Notes: a model not told the origin generated them from the sequence alone. Positions 1 to 9,484 are shown, counted from the stretch's first letter. The stretch: 50,419 nucleotides of DNA from Pseudomonas donghuensis (GCF_000259195.1 NZ_JH650765.1:32276-82694); one strand, 5' to 3'. Numbers and translations are program-made.

Positions 1-2
1 GC

Positions 3-2006
3 CTGAGCCTTGAGCTGCTGCCCCGGGCAGCGGCACGGGCCGGGCTGCAGGCACGTGTCCTGCGCCGTGAGCTGGGGGCGATCTCGGCGCTCAACCTGCC
101 TGTGCTGTTACTGCTCAAGGACGGTCGCTGCGCAGTGCTGCGCCGCTGGGGCGATGACGGCCGGGCGTTGATCCTGCCGTGTGAAGCCGAAGGTGGCGAG
201 CAGTGGGTCAGCCGCCAGGAACTGCTTGAAGCCTACGCTGGGGAAGCGCTGTTCGCCCGCCCCCGCCACGAACTCGAAGACCTGCGTGCGCCGTTGATGC
301 CGCGGGTCAACGCCTGGTTCCGCGACACCCTGAAGCTGTCCCGCTGGCTCTACAGCGACGCCATACTCGCCAGCTTGCTGATCAACCTGTTGGGGCTGAT
401 GGTGCCCTTGTTCGTCATGCAGACCTACGATCGGGTGGTGCCCAACCAGGCCACTTCGACCCTCTGGGTGCTCACTGCCGGCCTGCTCATCGGCACCCTG
501 TTCGAATTGACCCTGCGCGTGGTCCGCGCCCACTTGCTCGACCAGGCCGGGAAAAAGACCGACCTGATTCTCTCTGCCACCCTGTTCGAACGCATCACCG
601 GCATGTCGATGAAAGCCCGCCCCGCGACCGTTGGCGGTTTTGCCCAGAGCATTCACGACTTCCAGGGCTTGCGTGAATTTCTCACCGCCGTAACCCTGAC
701 CAGCGTCATCGACCTGCCCTTCGTGGTGCTGATGCTGGCGGTGATCGGCCTGCTCGGCGGCTGGCTGGTGGTCATCCCGCTGATCGCCTTCCCGCTGACC
801 ATCCTCTTCGCCTTGTTCATTCAGGTGCGCCTGCGCGATACCGTGCAAAAAAGCCTGGCCCTGGGTGCCGTGCGCCAGGCGCTGCTGATCGAAACCCTCG
901 GCGGCCTGGAAACCCTCAAGGCCTGCAGCGCCGAAAGCGAGCGCCAATACCAGTGGGAAAGCACCCATGGCGCCCTCACCCGCCTCGACGCCCACGCCCG
1001 CAACCTGTCGGCCATCGCCACCAACGGCACCCTGTTCATCCAACAGTTTTGCGGCATGGCCACCATCGTTGCCGGGGTTTACAGCATCATTGCCGGCAAC
1101 CTCAGCGTCGGTGCCCTGGTTGCCAGCTACATGCTCGGCAGCCGGGTACTGGCACCGCTGGGGCAGATCGCCGGGCTGATCACCCGCTACCAGCAGGCAC
1201 AACTGACCATGCGCAGCACCGATGCGCTGATGGCCTTGCCCCAGGAACGCCAGGCCGGCCAGCAGCCGCTGGAACGCACCCACCTGCACGGCGCCCTCGA
1301 CGTCAACCACGTGAACTTTCGCTACCACGGGCAAAACGCCGCCGCCCTCAACGACATCAACTTCAGCGTCAAGCCGGGCGAGCGCATCGGCATCATCGGC
1401 CGCAGCGGCTCCGGCAAAAGTACCCTGGCACGCCTGCTGATGGGCTTCTATGCCCCGGATGAAGGGCAAATCCTGCTCGACAACATCGACCTGCGCCAGC
1501 TGGACATCGCCGACCTGCGTCACCAACTGGGCTATGTCGCCCATGACCTGCCGCTGCTGGCCGGCAGCCTGCGCGACAACCTGACCCTCGGCGCCCGCTA
1601 TGTCAGCGATGCGCGCATGCTCGAAGTCGCCGAACTGACCGGCGTCAGCGAACTGGCCCGCCAGCACCCGCAAGGCTTCGACCGCCCGGTGGGCGAGCGC
1701 GGTCAACTGCTCTCCGGTGGCCAGCGCCAGGCCGTGCTGCTGGCCCGGGCGATGCTGCTCGAACCGCCGATCATGATCCTCGACGAACCCACCAGCCACA
1801 TGGACAACAGCAGCGAAGACCAACTGCGCCAGCGCCTGCATGGCTGGGTGCAGGGCAAGACCTTGCTGCTGGTCACCCACCGCACCTCGCTGCTCAGCCT
1901 GGTCGACCGCCTGCTGGTGCTGGACAACGGCAAGATCGTTGCCGACGGGCCGAAGGACGCGGTCATCGATGCACTGCGCAAAGGCCGCGTTGGCGCGGCA
2001 CTCTAG
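3..2006 (+). CDS. lapB: LapB-like type I secretion ABC exporter (5' partial)
   Basis: Inner-membrane ATPase/permease of a type I secretion system of the kind that exports giant RTX adhesins (LapA, LapF, MapA class). The frame is open to the window edge, so roughly the first 50 residues are missing, judged from the ~718-aa LapB family. The visible order is a degenerate C39-like N-terminal domain, a six-helix ABC membrane domain (about bases 330-1190) and a nucleotide-binding domain with Walker A GRSGSGKSTL near base 1400, signature LSGGQRQA near 1710 and Walker B MILDEPTS near 1780. The membrane-fusion gene follows after 12 bases. The adhesin, the outer-membrane partner and the lapD/lapG regulators are not in the window, so the exact paralogue (LapB, LapI or MapB) cannot be fixed. 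Confidence 0.9.
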   Translation: MSLELLPRAAARAGLQARVLRRELGAISALNLPVLLLLKDGRCAVLRRWGDDGRALILPCEAEGGEQWVSRQELLEAYAGEALFARPRHELEDLRAPLMPRVNAWFRDTLKLSRWLYSDAILASLLINLLGLMVPLFVMQTYDRVVPNQATSTLWVLTAGLLIGTLFELTLRVVRAHLLDQAGKKTDLILSATLFERITGMSMKARPATVGGFAQSIHDFQGLREFLTAVTLTSVIDLPFVVLMLAVIGLLGGWLVVIPLIAFPLTILFALFIQVRLRDTVQKSLALGAVRQALLIETLGGLETLKACSAESERQYQWESTHGALTRLDAHARNLSAIATNGTLFIQQFCGMATIVAGVYSIIAGNLSVGALVASYMLGSRVLAPLGQIAGLITRYQQAQLTMRSTDALMALPQERQAGQQPLERTHLHGALDVNHVNFRYHGQNAAALNDINFSVKPGERIGIIGRSGSGKSTLARLLMGFYAPDEGQILLDNIDLRQLDIADLRHQLGYVAHDLPLLAGSLRDNLTLGARYVSDARMLEVAELTGVSELARQHPQGFDRPVGERGQLLSGGQRQAVLLARAMLLEPPIMILDEPTSHMDNSSEDQLRQRLHGWVQGKTLLLVTHRTSLLSLVDRLLVLDNGKIVADGPKDAVIDALRKGRVGAAL

Positions 2007-2018
2007 GGGGGTCCATCC

Positions 2019-3374
2019 ATGTCCGTAAGCCAAGGCCTGCGCAGTTACTTCCAGAGTTTCGGCAAGACCGCCGAACGCGAGTTCATGCCCGACGTGGCGG
2101 GCGCCACGCTGCAGGATTCGCCGCGCCTGTCACGCATCACCGTATGGCTGGCCGCAGCGTTGTTGCTGGTAGCGCTGCTCTGGGCCAAGTTTGCCGTGCT
2201 CGATGAAGTGACCATGGGCGAAGGCAAAGCCATTCCGTCGAGCAAGGTCCAGGTGATCCAGAACCTTGAAGGCGGCATCGTCACCGAAATCTTCGTGCGC
2301 GAAGGGCAGATGGTGAACAAGGGCGATACCCTGCTGCGCCTGGACGACACGCGCTTTTTGTCCAACAAGGGCGAGAGCGAGGCCGACCGCTTTGCCCTCA
2401 CCGCCCAGGTCGAGCGCCTCTCGGCCGAAGCCGAAGGCCGGCCGTTCCAGCTCTCCGAAGAGGTACGCAGCAAGGCACCACAGGTGGCGGAAGACGAGCT
2501 GGCGTTGTATCAGTCGCGCCAGCGCCGCCTGAACAGCGAGAAGCAGACCCTCAACGAACAACTGCGGCAGAAAACCCAGGAACTGGCCGAGTTCCGCTCC
2601 AAGGTCGAGCAGTACCGCTCGGCCCTGGCGCTGCTGCAGCAAGAGCTGAACATGTCCACGCCCCTGGTCGGCACCGGGGCAATCTCGCCGGTAGAGATCC
2701 TGCGCCTCAAGCGCAGTACTGTGGAAGCCCGCGGCTCGCTCAACGCCACCAGCCTGGCGATCCCCCGCGCCGAAGCGGCAGTGGCCGAAATCAAGAGCAA
2801 GATCGAAGAGTCTGAAGCCGGGTTTCGCTCGGAGGCCGCCAAGGAGCTCAACGAAAAACGCACCGACCTGTCGAAGATCACTGCCTCGAGCATCGCCATC
2901 GACGACCGGGTGACCCGCACCACGGTGGTTTCGCCAGTACACGGGATCATCAAGCTGCTCAAGGTCAACACCATCGGCGGCGTGGTCCAGCCCGGCAGCG
3001 ACCTGCTGGAAATCGTGCCGCTGGAAGACAACCTGCTGATCGAGGCCAAGGTACGCCCACAAGATGTTGCCTTCCTGCACCCCGGGCAATCGGCGATGGT
3101 CAAGTTCAGCGCCTATGACTACACCATTTATGGCGGCCTCAAGGCCAAGCTCGAGCTGATCAGCGCCGATACCGTCACCGATGACAAGGGCAATGCCTTT
3201 TACCTGATCCAGGTACGTACTGACCGCAACCATCTGGGCGGTGACAACAAACCGCTGCTGATCATCCCGGGCATGACGGCCACGGTGGACATCATCACCG
3301 GGCACAAGAGCGTGCTCGACTACCTGCTCAAGCCGGTGCTCAAGGCACAGACCGAGGCGATGCGCGAACGCTGA
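2019..3374 (+). CDS. lapC: LapC-like HlyD-family membrane fusion protein
   Basis: Periplasmic adaptor linking the preceding ABC exporter to a TolC-like outer-membrane channel. The 451-aa protein has a short cytoplasmic N-terminus, one membrane helix at about residues 40-62, a first lipoyl half-motif (EGGIVTEIFVREGQMVNKGD), a long charged alpha-helical hairpin at about 110-290, the second lipoyl half (VVSPVHGIIKLLKVNTIGG) and a beta-barrel C-terminus ending in a standard HlyD pattern (IIPGMTATVDIITG). It starts 12 bases after the exporter stop behind a G-rich stretch, so the two genes are co-transcribed. A REP palindrome follows the stop. Family assignment is secure; substrate identity is inference. 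Confidence 0.92.
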   Translation: MSVSQGLRSYFQSFGKTAEREFMPDVAGATLQDSPRLSRITVWLAAALLLVALLWAKFAVLDEVTMGEGKAIPSSKVQVIQNLEGGIVTEIFVREGQMVNKGDTLLRLDDTRFLSNKGESEADRFALTAQVERLSAEAEGRPFQLSEEVRSKAPQVAEDELALYQSRQRRLNSEKQTLNEQLRQKTQELAEFRSKVEQYRSALALLQQELNMSTPLVGTGAISPVEILRLKRSTVEARGSLNATSLAIPRAEAAVAEIKSKIEESEAGFRSEAAKELNEKRTDLSKITASSIAIDDRVTRTTVVSPVHGIIKLLKVNTIGGVVQPGSDLLEIVPLEDNLLIEAKVRPQDVAFLHPGQSAMVKFSAYDYTIYGGLKAKLELISADTVTDDKGNAFYLIQVRTDRNHLGGDNKPLLIIPGMTATVDIITGHKSVLDYLLKPVLKAQTEAMRER

Positions 3375-3401
3375 GGCGTTCGGGAACTGCTGAGTGCAGC
3401 T

Positions 3402-3472
3402 CATCGCCGGCAAGGCCGGCTCCCACAGTGAGTGTGTCTACCGGTCTTGTGGGAGCTGGCCTTGCCAGCGAT
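3402..3472. repeat. REP palindrome pair downstream of lapC
   Basis: Two inverted copies of a Pseudomonas REP-type unit: ATCGCCGGCAAGGCCGGCTC at the left and its near-complement ending GCCAGCGAT at the right, each with CCCACA/TGTGGG at the inner end. It lies between the convergent lapC and DTW-protein genes, where REP units commonly sit, and may stabilise transcript ends. Confidence 0.85.
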
Positions 3473-3496
3473 CGAGCGCGAAGCACTCGCAACAGG

Positions 3497-4096
3497 TCAG
3501 CGCAAATGATTACGCTCGTACGTCTCGCGCCCCATCGCCGCGATCTGCCCCTCGATCAGCGCCTCGAACGGCTTTAACAACGCATCGAAACCCTGCGGCG
3601 CCTCCAACACGTTCAATGCCTGTACCACCGCCTCCAGGGTCGACAACGCGCCCGGCTGCGGTGCCTTGCGCAGGCGATAACGCGACGGCAGCACTTGCGC
3701 CAGGGTCACCCGCGGCAATCCGCCCAGCAACGGATTCAAATGCAGCAACTTGCTCGCCTTGCGCCAGGTGCCATCCGGCACCACCAACTGCCACGGGCGA
3801 TCATCCTGGCCGTCGGCATAAGCCTCCAGCGGCAACGCCTCATCCCCCGGAAACAACAACGCACTGCGATACCCCGGCGCCTCAAGCAGCTCAGGCAGGT
3901 CCTCGAACACTTCCCCCACCCGCAACTGCGCATTACGCAAGCCAAGCGCCGCCAGCTTGGCGGTATTGAGGGCATGGCGCACTTCACTGGGATGCTGCAG
4001 CAACAGCACGCGGGTGCGGCTGCCCAGGGACGGGATCAACGGACAAAGACAATGAGCTTGTGGGCGCAAACAGCGCTCGCAGTGGATTCTGGACAT
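3497..4096 (-). CDS. DTW-domain protein, probable tRNA-uridine aminocarboxypropyltransferase
   Basis: Member of the DTW (TapT/TuaA) family, which transfers the aminocarboxypropyl group of S-adenosylmethionine to uridine in tRNA (acp3U). The 199-aa protein opens with a zinc-knuckle-like pattern CERCLRPQAHCLC, has the family motif as DGTW within PDGTWRKASKLL, and a downstream STLEA motif typical of the family. The ATG at 4096 was preferred to an upstream in-frame ATG at 4117 because it has AGGAG seven bases before it. It faces lapC convergently across a REP pair. Which tRNA position it modifies cannot be read from the sequence. Confidence 0.85.
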   Translation of the reverse strand: MSRIHCERCLRPQAHCLCPLIPSLGSRTRVLLLQHPSEVRHALNTAKLAALGLRNAQLRVGEVFEDLPELLEAPGYRSALLFPGDEALPLEAYADGQDDRPWQLVVPDGTWRKASKLLHLNPLLGGLPRVTLAQVLPSRYRLRKAPQPGALSTLEAVVQALNVLEAPQGFDALLKPFEALIEGQIAAMGRETYERNHLR

Positions 4097-4174
4097 CGGG
4101 TTCTCCTGAGCGGGCAAAGTGTGCCACAGCAGCCCCGAAAAAAGCCCACTTCCCTGTGGGAGAGACGCAAAGCG

Positions 4175-5740
4175 TCAGCGGTTGAAACGTTCAGCCAGGC
4201 TGTACAGGTAATCGGCCATGCGTTCGAGGTCCTGGCTGATTTCGGCGCCCTGCTTGGCCTGCCCGGCGCTGTGATCGCAGAGCTGGGCGATGCGGGTGAT
4301 CTGTTGGTTGATGTCCTCGGCGACATGGCTCTGCTGTTCCGAGGCGGTGGCCATCTGCTGACTCATACCGGTGATGCGGCTGACCGCCTGGGTGATGCCC
4401 ACCAGCGCCGACTGCACCGCCTCGACGCTGTGCACACTGTCGCGAGAAATCTGCTCGCCTTTGCTGGCACTGGAGACCGCCCGCTCGGCGCCGGCGCGCA
4501 ACGAGGCGATGATCTGGTGGATCTCCTCGGTCGAGGTGCGGGTACGCTGAGCCAACGAACGCACTTCGTCAGCGACCACGGCGAAGCCCCTGCCCTGCTC
4601 GCCGGCCCGCGCCGCTTCAATGGCGGCATTGAGCGCCAGCAGGTTGGTCTGCTCGGCAATCGAGGTGATGACATCGACCACGCTGCCGATCGACTGGGTC
4701 TGGTCGGCCAGGGCATTGACCGCCTGACCGATGTCGCTGACCGCCTCGGCCATGCTGCCCATGGCGCGCAGGCTCTGCTGCGCCAGGTCACTACCCTGCT
4801 GAGCCAGGTGGTCGGCGTCAGAAGCGGCGGTGGCGGTGTTCTGCACATTGTGGGTCACTTCCTGGATGGTCGCCGCCATTTGCGCGATGGCCGTGGCCGA
4901 CTGGTCGGTTTCGCTGCGCTGGCGGTCGAGCATCTGCGCCTGGGCGCCAGACAAATCGGACGACTGCGCGGCACGCGCCTTCACCCCCACGCCAGCATCC
5001 ACCAGCCGGGTCAGTGCCGTTTGCAAGCGCGCTTCTTCACTGAGGATTGCCAGGTCCAACTGGCCCTGCAGGCCGCTGCTGTCGCTATAGGTCAGGGCCA
5101 CCAGAGGGCTGGTGAAGGCTTTCGGGTGCTCGCCCAGGGTACGGCGGATCACCCGGTTCTGGCGTGCCTCGATCAGGTACCAGGCGCTGAGCAAACTGGC
5201 CATCAATACGCCCAGCGCAGCGTACTGCGGTAGCCACAGGTAGCTGATCGCCGAAAGCACACCCGCCGCCACCAGTGGCCAGCCATGTTCCAGGCTAGCG
5301 CCAAGTCGCGCCGCCAGCGGTACCGGGCTTCGCCCCTGGCGCAACCGCGCATACAGACTTGTCGCGCGGCGGATCTGCTCGCGGCTCGGTACCGAACGCA
5401 CCGACTCGTAGCCGCTGATCCGGCCGTTCTCGTAAATCGCCGTGACGTAGGCACTGACCCAATAAAAATCGCCATTCTTCGAGCGATTTTTCACCACCCC
5501 CATCCAGGGTTTGCCCTGTTTGATGGTGTCCCACATGTGGCCGAACACTGCAGGTGGCATGTCCGGATGACGCACCAGATTGTGTGGCTGACCGAGCAAT
5601 TCCTCGTAGGTAAAACCGCTGATGGCGACAAAGGCATCGTTGCAATAGGTGATACGGCTGTTGAGGTCGGTGGTGGAAATCAGCCGTTGTTCGCTCGGAA
5701 AGGTTCTTTCATGCTCAGTGACGGGCAAATTCATGCGCAT
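4175..5740 (-). CDS. aer: Aer-type PAS energy-taxis receptor (methyl-accepting chemotaxis protein)
   Basis: Membrane-anchored energy/redox taxis transducer signalling to CheA/CheW. An N-terminal PAS domain (about residues 10-120) carries the Aer-type FAD-site stretch [17 protein letters not shown]. Two closely spaced hydrophobic segments at about 155-200 form the membrane hairpin, followed by HAMP-like and signalling regions with the conserved MCP tip ([20 protein letters not shown]). The ATG at 5740 gives 521 aa, the usual Aer length; the longer frame from 5782 has no ribosome site. No C-terminal CheR/CheB-tether pentapeptide is visible. In P. aeruginosa the biofilm-dispersion protein BdlA occupies this place next to gbuR, but BdlA has two PAS domains and no membrane segment, so this is Aer, not BdlA. 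Confidence 0.88.
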   Translation of the reverse strand: MRMNLPVTEHERTFPSEQRLISTTDLNSRITYCNDAFVAISGFTYEELLGQPHNLVRHPDMPPAVFGHMWDTIKQGKPWMGVVKNRSKNGDFYWVSAYVTAIYENGRISGYESVRSVPSREQIRRATSLYARLRQGRSPVPLAARLGASLEHGWPLVAAGVLSAISYLWLPQYAALGVLMASLLSAWYLIEARQNRVIRRTLGEHPKAFTSPLVALTYSDSSGLQGQLDLAILSEEARLQTALTRLVDAGVGVKARAAQSSDLSGAQAQMLDRQRSETDQSATAIAQMAATIQEVTHNVQNTATAASDADHLAQQGSDLAQQSLRAMGSMAEAVSDIGQAVNALADQTQSIGSVVDVITSIAEQTNLLALNAAIEAARAGEQGRGFAVVADEVRSLAQRTRTSTEEIHQIIASLRAGAERAVSSASKGEQISRDSVHSVEAVQSALVGITQAVSRITGMSQQMATASEQQSHVAEDINQQITRIAQLCDHSAGQAKQGAEISQDLERMADYLYSLAERFNR

Positions 5741-5876
5741 CTGGGCGATCCCTGCAAAGGAAATGATGGGAAATTTCATCAAGCCAATACAGGTTTAGCA
5801 GAGCAATTACGGGGTTGCGGCCGATACTTTCAGGATTTTTTGCAGCAGTGACTAAATTTTTCAGTGACTGTTTCGT

Positions 5877-6770
5877 TCAGGCAGACGTGAGTTGCGCCTT
5901 GAGCAGATCGCGGAAGGTCTGAATCAAGGGTTCGCGGCTGCGGCCACGGCGAATGATCATGGAGAACGGCGCCTGATAGCCGAAGGTCGCCGGCGATAGT
6001 ACCCGCAAATCGCCCTTATCGGCCCAGGCCTGGGCGTAGTGCTCCGGCAGGTAGCCGATATAGGCGCCCGACAACACCAGAATCAGCTGCGCCTCCATAC
6101 TTTCCACGGTCGCCGCGCTGTGCTTGAAACCGTGGCGGGCAAGCTCTGCCTGGCTCCAGTAGCCGCGACCGACCATGCGCTGCTGGGTGATCACCTGCTC
6201 GGGAATGCGCCGCTCGTTGAACAGCGGATGGCGGTTGCTGCAATACAGCCAGTGCTGCTCACGGTACAACGGCTGATACACCAGGCCGCTCATGCGCGTG
6301 GAAAAGGCGCCGATGGCCAGGTCCAGGCGGTTGTCCTGTACCCCCAGTTGCAGCTCGTAGGGGCTCGATACCGAGAGGTGCAAGTGCACCGCCGGGTGTT
6401 CCTGGCTGTAGGCGCCAATGGCTTCGGCCAGGGGCAAGGCCCGATCACCCACCGTGGAGTCGATCACGCCCAGGTTGAGGGTGCCGCGCAATTCGCCCTT
6501 GAGCGCCGCCGCGTACTGCTCGAAGCCGTCCATTTCCGCCAGCAGGCGCAAAGTCTCCTGGTGGAACAGTTCGCCCTTGCTGGTCAGGCTGAAACCACCG
6601 CGGCCGCGATGGCAGAGGACGATGCCCAGCGCCGCCTCCAGCTGGCTCATGTAGGTACTGATCGCCGAGGTCGACAGGTTCAGCTCGCGCTGGGCATTGG
6701 CGAAACCCTGATGACGCACGACGCTGACAAAGATGCGCAGGAGTTTCAGGTCAGGCAAGGCAGAGGCCAT
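5877..6770 (-). CDS. gbuR: LysR-family regulator, probable GbuR
   Basis: A 297-aa LysR regulator with an N-terminal winged helix-turn-helix (about residues 5-65, with GFANAQRELNLSTSAISTYM as recognition region) and a periplasmic-binding-like effector domain. It is transcribed away from the ureohydrolase gene across a 222-base intergenic region containing a perfect 9-bp dyad. The arrangement MCP - LysR - ureohydrolase - symporter matches PA1423-PA1418 of P. aeruginosa, where GbuR activates gbuA with 4-guanidinobutyrate as inducer. The inducer here is inferred from that synteny. The start has only a weak ribosome site, so a nearby downstream start is possible. Confidence 0.82.
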   Translation of the reverse strand: MASALPDLKLLRIFVSVVRHQGFANAQRELNLSTSAISTYMSQLEAALGIVLCHRGRGGFSLTSKGELFHQETLRLLAEMDGFEQYAAALKGELRGTLNLGVIDSTVGDRALPLAEAIGAYSQEHPAVHLHLSVSSPYELQLGVQDNRLDLAIGAFSTRMSGLVYQPLYREQHWLYCSNRHPLFNERRIPEQVITQQRMVGRGYWSQAELARHGFKHSAATVESMEAQLILVLSGAYIGYLPEHYAQAWADKGDLRVLSPATFGYQAPFSMIIRRGRSREPLIQTFRDLLKAQLTSA

Positions 6771-6824
6771 CTGATCGCGGTCCGCTGAGTGACAGATGGC
6801 CGGATTCTAACCCCAACACTGGCA

Positions 6825-6848
6825 TTAGTTCAGAAAAACCTGAACTAA
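6825..6848. promoter_or_regulatory. Perfect dyad, likely LysR (GbuR) operator
   Basis: TTAGTTCAG, six bases, then CTGAACTAA: a perfect 9-bp inverted repeat in the divergent gbuR-gbuA region, 55 bases from the regulator start and about 145 bases from the gbuA start. LysR activators usually bind such dyads upstream of the -35 region of the target. Confidence 0.7.
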
Positions 6849-6992
6849 GTATTTGCCTGTAGCGATTCTTTTCATCCACTACCTTTTGCAGACTCTGCCG
6901 CAATGCACCTGCTTGCCGGCATTTCAGGGGTTGCCCCGGGCCAGCCAGACAGGTTCCAACAACTAGAACAATCGAATCGATGAGGCCCGACC

Positions 6993-7943
6993 GTGGACAA
7001 GATTCTGCACCAACCACTGGGCGGCAACGAAATGCCGCGCTTCGGCGGCATCGCCACCATGCTCCGTCTCCCTCACCTGCAAAGCGCCGAAGGCCTGGAT
7101 GCCGCGTTCATCGGCATCCCCCTGGACATCGGCACCTCGCTGCGCTCCGGCACCCGCTTCGGCCCACGGCAGATCCGCGCCGAATCGGTGATGATCCGCC
7201 CGTACAACATGGCCACTGGCGCTGCGCCCTTCGATTCGTTGTCGGTTGCCGATATCGGTGACGTGGCGATCAACACCTTCAACCTGCTCGACGCTGTGCG
7301 AATAATTGAAGAAGCCTACGACGAAATCCTCGAACACAACGTCATCCCCATGACCATGGGCGGTGACCACACCATCACCCTGCCAATCCTGCGGGCGATC
7401 CACAAGAAGCACGGCAAGGTCGGGCTGGTGCACATCGATGCCCACGCAGACGTCAACGATCACATGTTCGGCGAGAAAATCGCCCACGGCACCACTTTCC
7501 GCCGCGCCGTCGAAGAAGGCCTGCTGGACTGCGACCGTGTGGTGCAGATCGGCCTGCGCGCTCAGGGCTATACCGCCGAAGACTTCAACTGGAGCCGCAA
7601 GCAGGGCTTTCGTGTGGTTCAGGCCGAAGAGTGCTGGCACAAGTCGCTGGCGCCGTTGATGGCCGAAGTGCGCGAGAAAGTCGGCGGCGGCCCGGTGTAC
7701 CTGAGCTTTGACATCGACGGTATCGACCCGGCCTGGGCGCCCGGTACCGGCACCCCGGAAATCGGCGGCCTGACCACGATCCAGGCGATGGAAATCATCC
7801 GCGGTTGCCAGGGCCTGGACCTGATCGGCTGCGACCTGGTGGAAGTCTCGCCACCTTACGACACCACCGGCAACACCTCGTTGCTCGGTGCCAACCTGCT
7901 GTACGAAATGCTCTGTGCACTGCCGGGCGTGGCTCGCCGCTAA
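6993..7943 (+). CDS. gbuA: Ureohydrolase: guanidinobutyrase or agmatinase
   Basis: Manganese enzyme of the arginase/agmatinase superfamily that hydrolyses a guanidino compound to urea and an amine (4-guanidinobutyrate to GABA, or agmatine to putrescine). The 316-aa protein has all metal-binding signatures: MGGDHT, HIDAHADVND and SFDIDGIDPAWAPGTGTPE. The start is a GTG at 6993 with GAGG upstream; a nearby ATG at 6980 is out of frame. A divergent LysR gene and a downstream sodium:solute symporter reproduce the P. aeruginosa gbuRA locus, so I favour guanidinobutyrase, though P. putida relatives are often annotated agmatinase (speB). The sequence alone does not separate these substrates. Confidence 0.9.
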   Translation: MDKILHQPLGGNEMPRFGGIATMLRLPHLQSAEGLDAAFIGIPLDIGTSLRSGTRFGPRQIRAESVMIRPYNMATGAAPFDSLSVADIGDVAINTFNLLDAVRIIEEAYDEILEHNVIPMTMGGDHTITLPILRAIHKKHGKVGLVHIDAHADVNDHMFGEKIAHGTTFRRAVEEGLLDCDRVVQIGLRAQGYTAEDFNWSRKQGFRVVQAEECWHKSLAPLMAEVREKVGGGPVYLSFDIDGIDPAWAPGTGTPEIGGLTTIQAMEIIRGCQGLDLIGCDLVEVSPPYDTTGNTSLLGANLLYEMLCALPGVARR

Positions 7944-8023
7944 CGGTTGCACACCAGGAGTTGCAACAGGGCAGGAGCCATGACAGTCGGGCCGCAACGA
8001 CGGCCCACTGAGTGGACGAATGA

Positions 8024-8051
8024 CCCGGCGCCAGGCTTGCCTGGCGCCGGG
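8024..8051 (+). other. Strong 12-bp hairpin between ureohydrolase and symporter genes
   Basis: CCCGGCGCCAGG, loop CTTG, CCTGGCGCCGGG: a perfect 12-bp stem. No T-run follows; the next bases are GTCGATCTCACC. It is therefore not a standard Rho-independent terminator. It may be an intra-operon stability or processing element that sets the ratio of the two products. A smaller GGGCCG/CGGCCC stem precedes it near 7990-8005. Confidence 0.6.
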
Positions 8052-8088
8052 GTCGATCTCACCATAATAAAGATAATTGGAGACACCC

Positions 8089-9468
8089 ATGGCCTTGGAC
8101 ATATTCGTTGTTCTGATCTACGCGGCCGGCATGCTCGCGCTTGGCTGGTTCGGCATGCGCCGGGCAAAAACCCATGAAGATTACCTGGTGGCCGGGCGCA
8201 ACCTGGGCCCAAGCCTGTACATGGGCACCATGGCCGCCACGGTCCTGGGCGGCGCTTCGACCGTCGGTACCGTACGCCTTGGCTATGTACACGGGATTTC
8301 CGGCTTCTGGCTGTGCGCCGCCCTGGGCCTGGGCATCATTGCCCTGAACCTGTTCCTGGCCAAACCACTGCTGCGCCTGAAGATCTTCACCGTCACCCAG
8401 GTGCTGGAAAAACGCTACAACCCCATGGCCCGCCAGGCCAGCGCGGTGATCATGCTCGCTTACGCGCTAATGATCGCGGTGACCTCGACCCTGGCCATCG
8501 GCACCGTCCTGCAAGTGCTGTTCGACCTGCCGTTCTGGGGCGCGGTGCTGCTCGGTGGTGGCGTGGTAGTGGTGTACTCGACCATCGGCGGCATGTGGTC
8601 GCTGACCCTGACCGACATCGTCCAGTTCGTGATCAAGACCGTCGGCCTGATGTTCGTCCTGCTGCCCATCTGCCTGTACAAGGTCGGTGGCTGGGATCAA
8701 CTGGTGGCCAAGCTGCCCGCCAGCAACTTCAGCCTGACCACCATCGGCTGGGACACCATCATCACCTACTTCCTGATCTACTTCTTCGGCATCCTGATCG
8801 GCCAGGATATCTGGCAACGGGTGTTCACCGCCCGTGACGAGAAGGTCGCCAAGTACGCTGGCACCACCGCTGGGGTTTATTGCGTGATCTACGGCCTGGT
8901 GTGCGCAGTGATCGGCATGGCGGCGCATATCCTCCTGCCGGATCTGGACAACGCCAACAACGCCTTTGCCGCAATCGTCAAATCCGCCCTGCCTGACGGC
9001 ATCCGCGGCCTGGTGATTGCTGCTGCGCTGGCGGCGATGATGTCGACCGCCAGTGCCGGCCTGCTGGCAGCGTCCACGGTACTGACCGAAGACCTGCTGC
9101 CGAAACTGCGTGGCGGCAAGCAGTCGAGCCTGGGCATCAACCGCCTGTTCACCCTGCTGACCGGTATTGCCGTGCTGGGTATCGCCCTGGTGGTGACCGA
9201 TGTCATCAGCGCGCTGACCCTGGCTTATAACCTGCTGGTGGGCGGCATGCTGATTCCGCTGATCGGTGCCATCTACTGGAAACGCGCCACCACCGCAGCG
9301 GCGATCACCAGTATGAGCCTGGGCTTCGTCACCGCTCTGGCGTTCATGATCAAGGACGGGATGGATGCCAACACGCCGATCTACTACAGCCTGGCGATCG
9401 GCCTGGTGAGTTTTGTGCTCGTCAGCCTGATGTCGCGCCGCCCGGTAGGCGCCGTCAACCTGGCCTGA
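8089..9468 (+). CDS. Sodium:solute symporter family permease
   Basis: A 459-aa SSS-family inner-membrane permease with about 13 hydrophobic segments and the family-typical early stretch LVAGRNLGP followed by TVLGGASTVG. ATG at 8089 follows GGAG; the in-frame TTG at 8077 is a less likely start. It lies 145 bases after the ureohydrolase gene, with no terminator other than the intervening hairpin, and is followed by a good terminator, so the two genes probably form one unit. By analogy with PA1418 the cargo is probably the guanidino compound cleaved by the neighbour; this is inference. Confidence 0.88.
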   Translation: MALDIFVVLIYAAGMLALGWFGMRRAKTHEDYLVAGRNLGPSLYMGTMAATVLGGASTVGTVRLGYVHGISGFWLCAALGLGIIALNLFLAKPLLRLKIFTVTQVLEKRYNPMARQASAVIMLAYALMIAVTSTLAIGTVLQVLFDLPFWGAVLLGGGVVVVYSTIGGMWSLTLTDIVQFVIKTVGLMFVLLPICLYKVGGWDQLVAKLPASNFSLTTIGWDTIITYFLIYFFGILIGQDIWQRVFTARDEKVAKYAGTTAGVYCVIYGLVCAVIGMAAHILLPDLDNANNAFAAIVKSALPDGIRGLVIAAALAAMMSTASAGLLAASTVLTEDLLPKLRGGKQSSLGINRLFTLLTGIAVLGIALVVTDVISALTLAYNLLVGGMLIPLIGAIYWKRATTAAAITSMSLGFVTALAFMIKDGMDANTPIYYSLAIGLVSFVLVSLMSRRPVGAVNLA

Positions 9469-9484
9469 CCTGCAGATGCAGCAC

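Noticed and set aside
108..2033. 641-aa open frame on the minus strand
   Set aside because: Antisense to the LapB-like gene; a GC-rich shadow with low-complexity composition and no ribosome site.
4175..5740. BdlA identity for the PAS receptor
   Set aside because: Same neighbourhood as bdlA in P. aeruginosa, but it has one PAS domain and a membrane hairpin, which is the Aer architecture.
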